DNA of 64,000 nt. Origin: a candidate division WOR-1 bacterium RIFOXYB2_FULL_46_45. Its GTDB lineage: Bacteria > Margulisbacteria > WOR-1 > XYC2-FULL-46-14. Positions 1-10,124 of the stretch are shown one piece after another (position 1 is the stretch's first letter; every line of letters begins with the position of its first letter). Below the pieces are notes generated by a model, which had not been told where the DNA came from, made no database searches, and saw only the letters and a list, made by a program, of their open reading frames with translations. The position numbers and the translations under genes were made by a program. The stretch lies in assembly GCA_001771585.1 (NCBI GenBank), contig MEUE01000001.1:602744-666743 (forward strand), in the 5' to 3' direction.

Positions 1-570
1 GGTTAGTTCCCCTTCAACAAAAACAACATATCCAAAAGCATTTGAAGTAAAACACGGCCCTTTAAATGAAGGGTTGTCCTTGCACTGGTCTGATGAAAAC
101 CGAAAACTTTTTGAATAAATGCCGACAAAATTGTTTAACCGCGCTTCAGGTATTCCGCATTGCTTGGGAAGGTTGAAATTAAATTCGCTTTTATTATAAA
201 GCGCATAGCCAATTTCGTGGGCTTTGGTATAATAGATTTTGGCGGCAGGATCTTTTTTTCTGCTCAACATTTGCGCTTTCTTTAGATAAACCTGCATCAG
301 GCGGACAAGAACGCCTTGAGGCAAAGTATTGTAATTACGCTCTTGAATTTTTTGTTGCCCAATCTTTTCCAATGCCAACAATATTGAAACAAGCTCAGTC
401 TCATACACATCAATATTGCCTAAATTGGTTGAATCCAAAAATATATTAGAGCTTATCTCTTGGAGTTTTCTGGACATTTCTTTTAACGCTGTATAAACGG
501 ATGCGTCATCTAATGCCGTTGGGGCATAATTGCTTACCCTGGAGCAAATTTTTGGAATTTCTCCTCCCAT
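1..570 (-). CDS. Hypothetical protein, 3' end beyond window
   Basis: The frame is open from an ATG at 570 down to base 1, giving 190 codons without a stop, so the gene runs off the left edge. An AAAGGAG ribosome site sits about 8 bases before the ATG. The protein starts MGGEIPKICSRV, has no signal peptide, and looks mostly helical. Four cysteines occur in the visible part, two of them close together near residues 167 and 176. I recognise no family. It lies one base after the stop of the GH8 gene and is probably the last visible gene of the operon that starts at the sigma-28-like promoter near 10.0 kb, so a role with the glycan enzymes is inferred from position only. Confidence 0.75.
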   Translation of the reverse strand, partial: MGGEIPKICSRVSNYAPTALDDASVYTALKEMSRKLQEISSNIFLDSTNLGNIDVYETELVSILLALEKIGQQKIQERNYNTLPQGVLVRLMQVYLKKAQMLSRKKDPAAKIYYTKAHEIGYALYNKSEFNFNLPKQCGIPEARLNNFVGIYSKSFRFSSDQCKDNPSFKGPCFTSNAFGYVVFVEGELT

Positions 571-571
571 G

Positions 572-3500
572 TTATTTCACTCCTTTCAAGCCGAGCGCTC
601 CTTCCATAACTATCTGCTCATTGCCACTGTAAGACCCGATGATCCTGGCTATAATTTCTTGATTGTTGGGATTGGTCAAAAGCCCTTTATACTCGGCTAT
701 TTCTTTGTCCAGTCCGGAAGAATCTTCCGAAAGGTTAAGCGCCCTCCGCAAATATCTGCGACCTTCGACTCCACGGTTAGCCGCTATGTACATTTTGGCC
801 AGCTCCTTTAATAATCCGCTCCGTTGGTAGGGATCGCCGTTCACCAGCAAACGGATAAAACCGTTGCTTTCAATATCGCCGATCAATTCAACCATCTTTT
901 CTTCCAAACTCCCCGCACTGAACCCGATTGCCGCGTCTTCATCCAAAATCCGGTGCATCATGCCAATGGCATTCTTCTTCCCTTCTTCCGAACGGTTAAA
1001 TACCAGCCAGGCAACCGATTGGTAGGCCCCGATAATCCTCTTAAACCAATCGGTCGTATAGGGAGTGTCTCCATAAAATTTCCGATAGGCCTCCGCCAAA
1101 AGCTTTTCTGCCGCGCCAAGGGCTTCGGTGGTGTTGCTTCCCAAAACCTTTTTTACTTGTTCAACTTCCGCGAGCAATTCCAGCTCTTCCATAACTTTTG
1201 CCCTCTCCCCTTTTCCCATCCTTTCTTCATACGAGCGCAAGCTCTGAGAAAAATCCAAAAGCCGCTCCATAGAATCGGAAAAAGCTTCATAATCGTCATC
1301 CTCAAGCGCTTTTTCCGCGCTGCTTAAAAACGCCCTTTCAAATTCGGTCAACCCTGTTTTTAGTTCGGCTATGACCGCTTTAACCTTCTTTATAATGAGC
1401 ACCCTTCCCTTAATCCTTTCTTCGAGATAAGTAGAGGTAATTCTTGCATCAAAATCAAACTGCTTCTCCTCAAAAATGGTCACTTCTTTACCAAGCCTGG
1501 CAAGGTGCTCTTCCATTTTTCTCTTGTTGATCTGCCTGGTGTAGTCCGGACCGTATACCAGCGCCTGAATGGTGCGCCCAATAAAACCAAGCGTCCTTAC
1601 CCGGCTTAAAACCGCTGGAGAAGAAACCCTGGTTGCGCCCGCGCGCACACTCTTTATCATCCGTAAAATGCCGACACAATCTTCTTCCGCCCGTTTTGAT
1701 TCTTCCCTTTCCAGAAAATAGACCACCCGTTCCAAAAAGGCCCTAACGCGAACCATGGGAGACAACTCTCTTACTCGTTCAAAATCGGACGCCACCTGCC
1801 TGGTTGCCGCTTCGGCTTCCGATTCCGTCTCGCTGACAAACTCAATCTTGGCCGCTGCCAAAGCAAGTTTCGCATAACGAACATAATCGGCTATTTTTGC
1901 TTTGTTTTTGGTATCCCAATCGGCCACAGCTCCTTCAACCCCGGAAACTTCTAACTTCCCCTCCAGTATGGTTTTGGCCACTCTTGCAATCCCCTCCCGT
2001 AATCCCTTATCTGACAAAGCAGTTGGCATCTGTTTTCCGTCCAATAATGCGGAAAGACTGTCAATAATATCAATCACTTCTTTTATTCGCGGATCGCCCT
2101 GCATCCTGGCCTTACGCTGAAACACCGACAGGTCTCCGGTTACTTCCGCTCCGATGCCAACGGCCGATTTTTCAGCATTAAAAATCCCCAGTAATGCGCT
2201 TAACGCGATTTCCGGAGTTAATTCCTCCCATAAAACCTCTTTGTATAATTTAACCGCCGTTTTATAGTCGGCCAATCTCTCTTTGTCACCTCTTGCCACT
2301 TTTTTTCTTGACAACAATTCTCCCCTAGCCCTGTACATCTCCGCTTTCTGCAGGCGCAATACTGCCATCAAAACCTTAAATCCTCTCTTGTCCTCTTCTT
2401 TGTGCCCGGTCGGGTCAACCCATTTATCAAAAAGGTCGTCCCGCATCTCTTTAATCTGCCGGCTTACCCTTTCGGTTGCCCGATCCAGATTCTTTATTAT
2501 TCCCTTCTTTTCTTCCCACGGTTCCGAAAGCCGCTTTGCCCCTTCGGCATAAAGAATCGCGGCTCTGGCAAAAATCTCCGGAGTTTTTGAGGCCAGATGT
2601 TCCTCACAGATTAGCATTCCGCGTTTGACCATCTCCTCTTCATAGGTATCGATCAAGCTCTGGGCAACTCCAAGTTCCGAAAACGGGCTTCTTTGTTTTT
2701 CGGAAACAGCGCTATAGCGCCGAAATACTTCAAAGGGCAAAAAGCCCCCTTCTCTTATGGTCCCCTCCAACCCCTGTGCCGCCCTCAACGTTTCATAGGG
2801 ATGGGACTGAATTGTCGGATCGGACAAAACCCGGGAATATATTTCAGCCGCTCCATCCATCATCCAGAGAGCTTTCATCTGGTCAGCGGCATTAAGATTG
2901 GCCCTACCTCCCACAATTGGAATAAGAAAATCTTGCTTTTCTGCCGCAACCACAGCCGGAACCAAATCCAATTCCGCCCGTTCTCCCGGCGTGCGTCCCC
3001 AATAAGAATTAAATCCGGGATAAAACGGCAAAAATTTGGCGTGTGACCATGGATAAGGATGTCTTTGCAGGATATTCTGGATATCTTTACTTTTATCCAT
3101 TTCATAGCGTGCCAACGGCTCCCAAATAAACGCGCGGTCAAGCATCAAGGTTGACCATAAGAAAAGACTGCTTTCATAATAACGTCCGGTTAATCCGGAA
3201 TTCTGTTTAGACATCTTCTCCCGCAATTGATTGCACATTCTTCTGTAAACCAAACCGGCACGATCTTGTCCCGCCGCGTAAGCCAGGGCGGCGTATCCGG
3301 CATAAAGCATATCCTGTCTCGCGAATCTCTCTTCCATCTCTCCGGCCGCGATCTCTTGCCCACCGTAATCATGAATTCTCATTGCATCAACCGCTTCCAC
3401 AATTTTTAAAGACCTGGTCATCTCATCCAAAATTAAACGGGCCAACCGCACGTTCCTTTCCGCAACGGAAGGATCTTTGCAATAAAGGGCGTCCTGGGCA

Positions 3501-4471
3501 ATCATCCAGAGCGTTCTTACCGCATCGTATCCAAATCGAAAACTGCGGCCGGCAGGACTATAAACTTCAAATTCGTTTTCAAGTTTACCCATATTCAGGC
3601 GCGTCTTCACCGCAAGGATAATCCAATCCGGAATATTTTTACCAAATCCCTCAATCACCACCTCGCGGCTGATCTGCTCATCTTCAATAATTTTTTCCCA
3701 TTTATGTCCCGGGTTAGAGTCAAAATCACGGAAAACCTCAAGAATCGCGATGGAAACGTAGCTTAAGTTCTTAAGATGGCCGTGAACTCCTCCCCGATCG
3801 TAGGGGGTGGGAGCCAGACTGGCAAAAGCGCCGTCGTTGTCAACATATTTTTCATAAATCAGGTTAAGAAGACGCTGTGCCATTTCGGTATAATCAAATC
3901 CGTCAATCTCCTGCCAGTTCCCTGCTTTGACCTTCTGCGCCGCCTGGATAAGCTCATTGGCAATCTGTATGTCGGCATCAAGGGCCGAAGTGCGATTGGT
4001 AACAACAAACTTTCCGGTTTTTTTATCTACATAACCCTGCCAGGCGGGAAGCCCTCTCTCCATCATAAGTTTGACCCCTCTTAAAACTTGGTTGAATTTT
4101 TCCTGGCTATCCATCTGCCTGGCGGCACTCAAGCCCCAGGGTGCCCCCTCCGATACCCACAGGAGTTTGTCTTTCTCTTCTTCCTGTTTCACAAAAACCG
4201 CATCGGCTACTCCGGGAATCGGAGCGGTAAAAGTTTCCCACCACCCGGCGAGCAATTCTCCACGCTTTATGGAGGATGAAGTCCTTTCTATCGCGGGAGG
4301 GGAAATTACTTGAAGAACGTGTTGAGTCGCGGTAGCGCCGGCAATTAACCCGGTAAGACCAGCTCCCACAACCAATGCTTCCCTTCTGGTCATTCCCAAC
4401 CTTCCGGGAGAAAACTCCAGTGGCGGCTTCCCTTTTAAATATCTAATAACATTTCTAATTGGCAAAAGCAT
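572..4471 (-). CDS. GH8-family glycosidase with Tat-like signal and long helical C-terminal region
   Basis: Predicted 1299 aa. Residues about 75-420 match glycoside hydrolase family 8 (endo-beta-glucanase, BcsZ class). SEG near residue 108 is the expected general acid, an LDADIQIAN segment near 165-167 matches the TDADxxIA motif, and YDAVR near 316 supplies the other catalytic aspartate. Ahead of it, residues 28-50 (TRREAL then a hydrophobic stretch) resemble a twin-arginine signal or anchor. After about residue 600 the protein is charged and helical with TPR-like repeats, so it is over three times normal GH8 length. I chose the ATG at 4471 because AAGG lies 8 bases upstream; the GTG at 4480 is the alternative. 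It overlaps the end of the upstream glycosyltransferase gene by 17 bases, which implies translational coupling. Likely role: trimming the glycan made by that enzyme. Confidence 0.8.
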   Translation of the reverse strand: MLLPIRNVIRYLKGKPPLEFSPGRLGMTRREALVVGAGLTGLIAGATATQHVLQVISPPAIERTSSSIKRGELLAGWWETFTAPIPGVADAVFVKQEEEKDKLLWVSEGAPWGLSAARQMDSQEKFNQVLRGVKLMMERGLPAWQGYVDKKTGKFVVTNRTSALDADIQIANELIQAAQKVKAGNWQEIDGFDYTEMAQRLLNLIYEKYVDNDGAFASLAPTPYDRGGVHGHLKNLSYVSIAILEVFRDFDSNPGHKWEKIIEDEQISREVVIEGFGKNIPDWIILAVKTRLNMGKLENEFEVYSPAGRSFRFGYDAVRTLWMIAQDALYCKDPSVAERNVRLARLILDEMTRSLKIVEAVDAMRIHDYGGQEIAAGEMEERFARQDMLYAGYAALAYAAGQDRAGLVYRRMCNQLREKMSKQNSGLTGRYYESSLFLWSTLMLDRAFIWEPLARYEMDKSKDIQNILQRHPYPWSHAKFLPFYPGFNSYWGRTPGERAELDLVPAVVAAEKQDFLIPIVGGRANLNAADQMKALWMMDGAAEIYSRVLSDPTIQSHPYETLRAAQGLEGTIREGGFLPFEVFRRYSAVSEKQRSPFSELGVAQSLIDTYEEEMVKRGMLICEEHLASKTPEIFARAAILYAEGAKRLSEPWEEKKGIIKNLDRATERVSRQIKEMRDDLFDKWVDPTGHKEEDKRGFKVLMAVLRLQKAEMYRARGELLSRKKVARGDKERLADYKTAVKLYKEVLWEELTPEIALSALLGIFNAEKSAVGIGAEVTGDLSVFQRKARMQGDPRIKEVIDIIDSLSALLDGKQMPTALSDKGLREGIARVAKTILEGKLEVSGVEGAVADWDTKNKAKIADYVRYAKLALAAAKIEFVSETESEAEAATRQVASDFERVRELSPMVRVRAFLERVVYFLEREESKRAEEDCVGILRMIKSVRAGATRVSSPAVLSRVRTLGFIGRTIQALVYGPDYTRQINKRKMEEHLARLGKEVTIFEEKQFDFDARITSTYLEERIKGRVLIIKKVKAVIAELKTGLTEFERAFLSSAEKALEDDDYEAFSDSMERLLDFSQSLRSYEERMGKGERAKVMEELELLAEVEQVKKVLGSNTTEALGAAEKLLAEAYRKFYGDTPYTTDWFKRIIGAYQSVAWLVFNRSEEGKKNAIGMMHRILDEDAAIGFSAGSLEEKMVELIGDIESNGFIRLLVNGDPYQRSGLLKELAKMYIAANRGVEGRRYLRRALNLSEDSSGLDKEIAEYKGLLTNPNNQEIIARIIGSYSGNEQIVMEGALGLKGVK

Positions 4472-7400
4472 TTCTAACACCTTCTTTTATCTCAAGAGAT
4501 TTACTCCCCTCTTCATCCAAACGGCTCGGATCGTCATCCACTCGGCCGCGATAAATTCCCCTGTTAAATGCCAAAAGTGTTCCTGCTCCCACCCCGGCAT
4601 GCAATAATGTCCAGAAAGCGGCGGCAAACATCCCCGCCTGCCCCTGCTGGCTTAAGACATAATCGTGAGCATAGGCCAAGGCCAGTAAATTTGAACCGGC
4701 CAATGACATTTCAAACCAGAGGGTGCTCCAAGGAACCCTCTCTCTGGCAATACTTTCTTTGGGAGAAGGGACAAAAGGCGGACGCTCTCCCCAAACCGTT
4801 CCTTCGTAAAAAGATTGGAGCATCCTTCCCAACCCGCCAAACTCGATATAAAGACATCCCAGTGTCTCTTTTAAATATCCTTTTTCCAAAAAGCCCCTGC
4901 TTCTCATAACCCCCAGGAAACTGGACATGTTGATCCCGAAAGTAGCGCCAACCATCGCCAGGAAAACCGCGGCCTGTTCCGGGGTCTTGCCCATTATCAC
5001 GGAAGAGAGTCCGCCAAACATAAAAAAGAGCGGCATGGCAATCAGCGCCGGACGGAAAAACCCGGTCAACCAGAAAAGCGACAAGGAAGCAAAATGGATT
5101 TTTCTTCTCCAACCCATTTCGCTGAAAAGGATATCCCATAAGATTGGCTGGTTGCCGCGCGCCCAGCGGGCATAAAAAGTAGTATTGGCTCCCGCCAAAC
5201 TGTCCGAGTGTGCCCCCAGCGGACCGGTCCCTTCAAGGAACAGGCCGTTCCATAAATGATTGACCCCGTTGCCATCCATACTGAGTATCCCCCGTAAAAA
5301 TCTTATGCAGGAAGCTATATCTTCCGATTCGGTGGTGGTATCCTGCACCGCCCAGATTTCATGGACATCCCCGGCGATAATTTTTTTCTCATCTACCGGC
5401 ATTTCTAATCTCCGGGCCAAAAACTCCGGCATTCTTCCGGTGCGGGATAGAAAATGGCCGGCATCGGCAAACTGCAAGGCAGAAAACGCGTAAGCCAAAT
5501 CAACGGCGCTTAATCCAAGTTTAAGCAATTTAGCCGGGTAACTTTCAGATTTCACCAGTTTGGTAAGTTTAAACTTACCTTCATATCTTTCTCCTCCGTT
5601 CGAAAGCCTGCTGACGTAGGGAATTTGGGTAATCCACCACGAGCTTTCATCATAAGCCCGGGTGGAATAGGCGGTGCAGGAACCCCAGGAAGCAACTGCC
5701 CCATTGTTGGGATCAGATCCTTCAATATTCGGGAAGTTCCAATAAGCGTTACCGCCGCTCTGGAAAGAATCGGCAATCGGTTTTCCTTTCTCCCTTCCAA
5801 ACTGCCGCATACCGGTCATATAAATACTTTTTCGCTCCTGCAAATACGGGATCTGCCACAAGGCCGCGTCTTCCGGGGAGCGGTAATCAGCGTCATCCAG
5901 CTGTATTCCCGTGTATTTAAGGACCGATATCTGCGGGGTCTTTTCTTTCAAATAATCGGTAATCCCGTTTGCCTCCGCCACACCTTCCATTTCGGAAGCG
6001 ACTTTGCCGATCGCTTCAAACCCAAGCTTCCTGATCCTGTCGTCCAGCCGCACATCCCGGTCCGCTTCGGAAAGCCCTTCCCTTATCTTTTCAAAAGCCG
6101 TTTCAAGGCGGGGAGCAAGCTCACGGATTGCCGCCGCAAAGCGCGGGCGACACATTTCATCCCCTATCTTTTCTTTCCTAACCTGCATTTCGGGAAGCCG
6201 GTTGGTGACAATCAGCTCTTCCGCCGCCTGTTCCGCGCTCTGGCCATTCGGGCTTATGATATAGTGGTAATATTGTTCAAGCTTGCGCTTGGCCGCCTCA
6301 TGACCCTTTACTCCCAACATTTCACCCCTCCACACCACCAGCCGCCCTCCCGGACCGGGAACAAGAGTAATCGCTCCCAAATCCCTTTTCACGGTCATCT
6401 CTTCAAGTGTTCCTCTGATCGGAAGCGCCGCCTGCCTCAAAGCGGCCGCCTCTTCCTGTGAGTAAGTATCGGGAGATAAAGCGATAAAGGATTCCACAAT
6501 ATTGTAACCGGAACCCAACCGGGTGCCGATATCCGCCAAATTGTCCGAAGCGTGTGAAAAAAACCGGGAGAGCCAGCTTCTGCTTCGAAGCTCTTTGATA
6601 ATTGCAACCAGCTCTTTCTCTTCTATCTTTGACATATTGGGCCAGGTCCTCAACGCGGCAACAATTTGCGCGACATTCCTTCCCCTGGCGGTCTCCCCCA
6701 GAACCAGAGCAACAAACCGTTCTACGTTGTTTTCTCTCCCGCCGACTTTCAGTATAATTTCATTATTGATCCGCCTTCTAAGCTCTTCCGGAACCTCTTC
6801 TGAATATTCGTCGATAAATTTTTGATAATGCCTGGCAAGCGGCTCTTCGATCCTCCGGTCAAAACGGGCCCGCGGAGCGAGCCGCAGGTAATAATGTTCG
6901 GCGGTGCCGGCTATTTCAAAAACTCCGGCCCTAACCTCCCCTCTGATCGCTTCAGCGTGTTTCCGCACTATCGCCGGAAGAGATGAGATATCGTAATCAA
7001 GGTTGACTCCAAATTCATTTATGACTCTGCCGAGACAAATCCGCCTTTCAATCATTTCAGCCGCTCTAACTAATTTGGAAAGCAGTTTCGGCGGAATCGT
7101 TCCGGTTATACCCCATTCCGCCAGCAAAATAGCGGCGGCAGATTCAAAGGTCTTGCCGGACAATATCTCTTCAACCAGCCTGGTCGCGATATAATCGGCA
7201 TCGCACAGTCCGCTGTCGACCGTCCGGGGAATTAATCCCCTGGCGCCGGATATCTCCGCATCGATGAAGCGGATCACTTCTTGCGGAACGTGCCTGCGCC
7301 CAAAAATCCTCTCTTCAACCATCCGCATGACGATCTTCCGTTCCGCTTCGCCGATATAAACCGGAATGCTCCATCCCTTGATCAAGCCGTCGGCGACTCC

Positions 7401-9959
7401 GGCTTTTGCTCCTCCACGATAGGGATTGCGAACCAATTGCACCCGCTCGTCCACCTCTTCTTTGATCGCTTTTAAGTCGATATCAACGCCGGGGATCCCT
7501 TCAAATTCCACTTTTGGAATTGCCCGGCGCAAGGCCAATGCTTCGGCGGATTTAACCAACTCTTTTATTTTCCCCACCTGCCGGTTAAACATTTCTATGT
7601 AAGCGGTAACTATTTGTTCCGCTAATGGTTTTGGAAGACCCAATTCTCTTTCAAGTTTTTCAATCAAAGCATCCTTAGTATCCTTGTTTTTTGCCGGATC
7701 GGCAGTGCTTTCAAGTATCTTATCCAGCTCCTCCCTTTGCTTGGCCGAAAAGCGTTTACTTATTCCTAAGTCCTGTAGGACCAAAGAAATCGCGATGGAA
7801 AGTTTTTGTTTCTTGTCTCCGGAATTTCCAAGATTAAATGCTTTTAGTACCTCTTCCAATAGCTTCTCTTCCAAAACCGCCGGATCTTTCCCTAAAACAT
7901 CTTCAACCTTGGCGACCACCGCTCCCAAAAATTCAACCGCCGCAAAATGCTTGTACTCATAAGATTCCTCGATGACTTCAAAAAGTTTGTCCGCCATTTC
8001 CTCAACCTGTCCCGCATCCAGCCCTTCCGCCGTCCCAACTCTCTGTACAACAGCGGCTATTTCGCTTTTTCTTTCCTGCATCGCTTTTTGGACAGCTTGC
8101 TCAAAAGGAAGACCTTCTCTGGCAATAAACCCCTCCACCTTATCCCCAAATTTATATAAGCCGTTTATTCCGAGCGCGATGGCATTGGAGATCTTCTTCG
8201 ATTTGCCAAATTTACAGTGGAGGACACTCTGCACGACATGATTGCATTTTTCCCTCAAAGACCCGGCAATCAGCGAGATCCTTTTGTTATTCTCGGCAAA
8301 TTGCGACATAATCTCATGGGCCAGATAAAAAAGTTTCCTCTGTTCCACGCTGCCGCGATTGGCCGAAAAATCGTACCGCCCCACAACCTTGTCCGCGGCA
8401 CGGTTGATCTGTTCGTAGTTTGAATCGATTTGAGCAACTATCCTTTTGGCCTGTTCTTCGCTTAAATCAAATTCTTCCTGGAGGTGGCTATAAAAAAGAC
8501 TTAGGCTCTCCTCTGACAAAGCCTGTCCCTGAAAAATAGCATAGGCAAGCTTGGCAATATTGGCCTGCCGGACCAGTGAATCCAGTTTCTGCCGCATCAA
8601 ATGAGCCAGGGTCTCCACTTTGAGCGGGTCAACTCCCAGTTCAATAAGCTGTTCCCTTATCGCCTCCTGGGTAATGGTTGTTCTGAGCAGATCGTTTACT
8701 CCTCCGAAATTAAAGCTTTCAAAACAAGTCGCCATGGTCCTTCCAAGTTTCCTGATACTGCGCTGGCTGATCGAATACGGCTGGGCAAGCTCCGCCACTC
8801 TCGCCACCGAGTGAAAACGGCAATCGGGATCGTCAATCTCTGTCCCCTCAAAAGCGAGGACGCTTGAAATCTCGTCGGCCTTGATCCTTTCCACTCCCAG
8901 GGCGCTAATCATCTTTTCTATAACCAGTTTGCGGGCGACCATCTCTTTCCCTTTGTTCGCGGAGGCGTTGGCCGACATCTTGTTAAAGAGAAAAGAAGAC
9001 ATATCGGCCACAAAGGTATGGCATTTCTTGCCGTAACGCAAAGCGGTGCGGACATGGCTGATTACATTCGGCCGGATTGCCGAAGCGGGCTCGTCCACCA
9101 TTGTTAACAGGTAGGCATAAAAGGGCCGCTTTTCCGGATCGGGAACCAAACTTTCCCTGATCTCCGGATACCATCCCTCCCCAATCGCTTTTCTGGCATT
9201 TTTCACAACCGACCAAAAATACTTGACCGCCAAACCGTTAAAGAATAACTCGGCTACAAATAAAAGTCCGGCCGCGGTAATAAGCAGCGGTCCGGAAACC
9301 ATCCCCGCGGCAATAACCGCCCCAAGTGTATACAGACGATAGGAAGAATAAAGAACCGAGACAGTTATGGCAAGGGCGGAGAGTATCCTAAGTCCCCACG
9401 CCTTGGTAATATCTTTGGCAGATAGCTTGGAAGAGAGATCGGCGGCTCTAAGCGTCGCTTCCTGAACTGAAGCGGCGCTGTTGGTGGTCAAGACCGTTCC
9501 CAGTGACTTGAATAATCCTTCAAACTTTTTTTCCAAACGGCGGCTTCTCCACGATGATTGCGATTTGATTATCTCTTTTAACCCTGTTATTTGGGCAGTG
9601 ATTTCCGAAGCGTCTATCTCTTCATTGTTTTGCATTCTCCGGCAAAGCCCCGCCAGTCCAGCATAAAAACTTGTTTCAGCTAAGCTTGCTTCTCCCAATT
9701 TTTCATTCTGCCGCGAGATTTCTGAAATCGCTTCCATCCCTTGCGACATCTCAATAAAAATTTGGTCTTTGCGGGAAAGAAAACCATCCATGGCCATCCG
9801 CGCATCTTTGACAACCGCGGCGGTCCCGTTGCCATACCAATCGGTTCTAACTCCGTTGGAGATATTTCTTATATTTCCATTGTGCCCAAGCGTGAGATGA
9901 TGGATCATCCTCACCGCTTGAGTGGTGCGCCAGGCGAATCCGACATAATTACCGGCCAT
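4455..9959 (-). CDS. Giant family-2 glycosyltransferase (cellulose-synthase-like) with about 1000-residue insertion
   Basis: Predicted 1834 aa. Two or three membrane helices at about 190-246 are followed by the start of a GT2 fold: TMVDEP at 286-291 and an aspartate at 319 where cellulose synthases have DDG. The rest of the GT2 signature appears only about 1035 residues later: DDAD at 1355-1358, GSC near 1427, ESED at 1544-1547 (the TED base) and YARWARG near 1596-1602 (the QxxRW motif), then several C-terminal membrane helices. In BcsA-type enzymes the first two aspartate motifs are under 100 residues apart. The insertion is helical and charged, and I recognise no domain in it. The ATG at 9959 follows GGAG by 5 bases; a GTG at 9965 is possible. 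It is first in its operon behind a sigma-28-like promoter. Catalytic motifs look intact, so I expect an active membrane synthase; donor and product are unknown. Confidence 0.8.
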   Translation of the reverse strand: MAGNYVGFAWRTTQAVRMIHHLTLGHNGNIRNISNGVRTDWYGNGTAAVVKDARMAMDGFLSRKDQIFIEMSQGMEAISEISRQNEKLGEASLAETSFYAGLAGLCRRMQNNEEIDASEITAQITGLKEIIKSQSSWRSRRLEKKFEGLFKSLGTVLTTNSAASVQEATLRAADLSSKLSAKDITKAWGLRILSALAITVSVLYSSYRLYTLGAVIAAGMVSGPLLITAAGLLFVAELFFNGLAVKYFWSVVKNARKAIGEGWYPEIRESLVPDPEKRPFYAYLLTMVDEPASAIRPNVISHVRTALRYGKKCHTFVADMSSFLFNKMSANASANKGKEMVARKLVIEKMISALGVERIKADEISSVLAFEGTEIDDPDCRFHSVARVAELAQPYSISQRSIRKLGRTMATCFESFNFGGVNDLLRTTITQEAIREQLIELGVDPLKVETLAHLMRQKLDSLVRQANIAKLAYAIFQGQALSEESLSLFYSHLQEEFDLSEEQAKRIVAQIDSNYEQINRAADKVVGRYDFSANRGSVEQRKLFYLAHEIMSQFAENNKRISLIAGSLREKCNHVVQSVLHCKFGKSKKISNAIALGINGLYKFGDKVEGFIAREGLPFEQAVQKAMQERKSEIAAVVQRVGTAEGLDAGQVEEMADKLFEVIEESYEYKHFAAVEFLGAVVAKVEDVLGKDPAVLEEKLLEEVLKAFNLGNSGDKKQKLSIAISLVLQDLGISKRFSAKQREELDKILESTADPAKNKDTKDALIEKLERELGLPKPLAEQIVTAYIEMFNRQVGKIKELVKSAEALALRRAIPKVEFEGIPGVDIDLKAIKEEVDERVQLVRNPYRGGAKAGVADGLIKGWSIPVYIGEAERKIVMRMVEERIFGRRHVPQEVIRFIDAEISGARGLIPRTVDSGLCDADYIATRLVEEILSGKTFESAAAILLAEWGITGTIPPKLLSKLVRAAEMIERRICLGRVINEFGVNLDYDISSLPAIVRKHAEAIRGEVRAGVFEIAGTAEHYYLRLAPRARFDRRIEEPLARHYQKFIDEYSEEVPEELRRRINNEIILKVGGRENNVERFVALVLGETARGRNVAQIVAALRTWPNMSKIEEKELVAIIKELRSRSWLSRFFSHASDNLADIGTRLGSGYNIVESFIALSPDTYSQEEAAALRQAALPIRGTLEEMTVKRDLGAITLVPGPGGRLVVWRGEMLGVKGHEAAKRKLEQYYHYIISPNGQSAEQAAEELIVTNRLPEMQVRKEKIGDEMCRPRFAAAIRELAPRLETAFEKIREGLSEADRDVRLDDRIRKLGFEAIGKVASEMEGVAEANGITDYLKEKTPQISVLKYTGIQLDDADYRSPEDAALWQIPYLQERKSIYMTGMRQFGREKGKPIADSFQSGGNAYWNFPNIEGSDPNNGAVASWGSCTAYSTRAYDESSWWITQIPYVSRLSNGGERYEGKFKLTKLVKSESYPAKLLKLGLSAVDLAYAFSALQFADAGHFLSRTGRMPEFLARRLEMPVDEKKIIAGDVHEIWAVQDTTTESEDIASCIRFLRGILSMDGNGVNHLWNGLFLEGTGPLGAHSDSLAGANTTFYARWARGNQPILWDILFSEMGWRRKIHFASLSLFWLTGFFRPALIAMPLFFMFGGLSSVIMGKTPEQAAVFLAMVGATFGINMSSFLGVMRSRGFLEKGYLKETLGCLYIEFGGLGRMLQSFYEGTVWGERPPFVPSPKESIARERVPWSTLWFEMSLAGSNLLALAYAHDYVLSQQGQAGMFAAAFWTLLHAGVGAGTLLAFNRGIYRGRVDDDPSRLDEEGSKSLEIKEGVRNAFAN

Positions 9960-9991
9960 GTTCACTCCGCCTCCTTTTATCTCCTATATAT

Positions 9992-10019
9992 ATATCGTTA
10001 AAATGAAACATAAATTTCA
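9992..10019 (-). promoter_or_regulatory. Sigma-28-like promoter for the giant glycosyltransferase operon
   Basis: Read on the minus strand: TGAAATTT, 14 bases ending TTTTAA, then CGATAT followed by an ATATATAGG run. The spacing from GAAA to CGATAT is 17 bases, the same as in the SigD/FliA consensus TAAA-N15-GCCGATAT. It lies 33 bases before the ATG at 9959, with the ribosome site between. The same arrangement recurs at six other places in the window. Confidence 0.8.
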
Positions 10020-10044
10020 CGCTAAATCTATCCCGCCCAAATTA

Positions 10045-10072
10045 ACTTCGTTGGGCTCATAAAAAAATTTCA
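10045..10072 (-). promoter_or_regulatory. Possible distal, weaker copy of the sigma-28-like box
   Basis: TGAAATTT, 14 bases, then CGAAGT on the minus strand, 53 bases upstream of the stronger box for the same operon. The -10 is a poor match. Similar CGAA-type matches also occur by chance inside genes, so this is tentative. Confidence 0.3.
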
Positions 10073-10073
10073 C

Positions 10074-10101
10074 TGAAATTTGGCCACCATTTTAACGATA
10101 T
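10074..10101 (+). promoter_or_regulatory. Sigma-28-like promoter for the PurA-like gene
   Basis: TGAAATTT, 14 bases ending TTTTAA, then CGATAT and an ATATATAGAAAG run, followed by the ribosome site and the ATG at 10125. It stands divergently, about 55 bases from the matching box on the minus strand. The downstream 12 bases equal those of the promoter at 19407-19434. Confidence 0.8.
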
Positions 10102-10124
10102 ATATATAGAAAGAGGTGTTTAAA

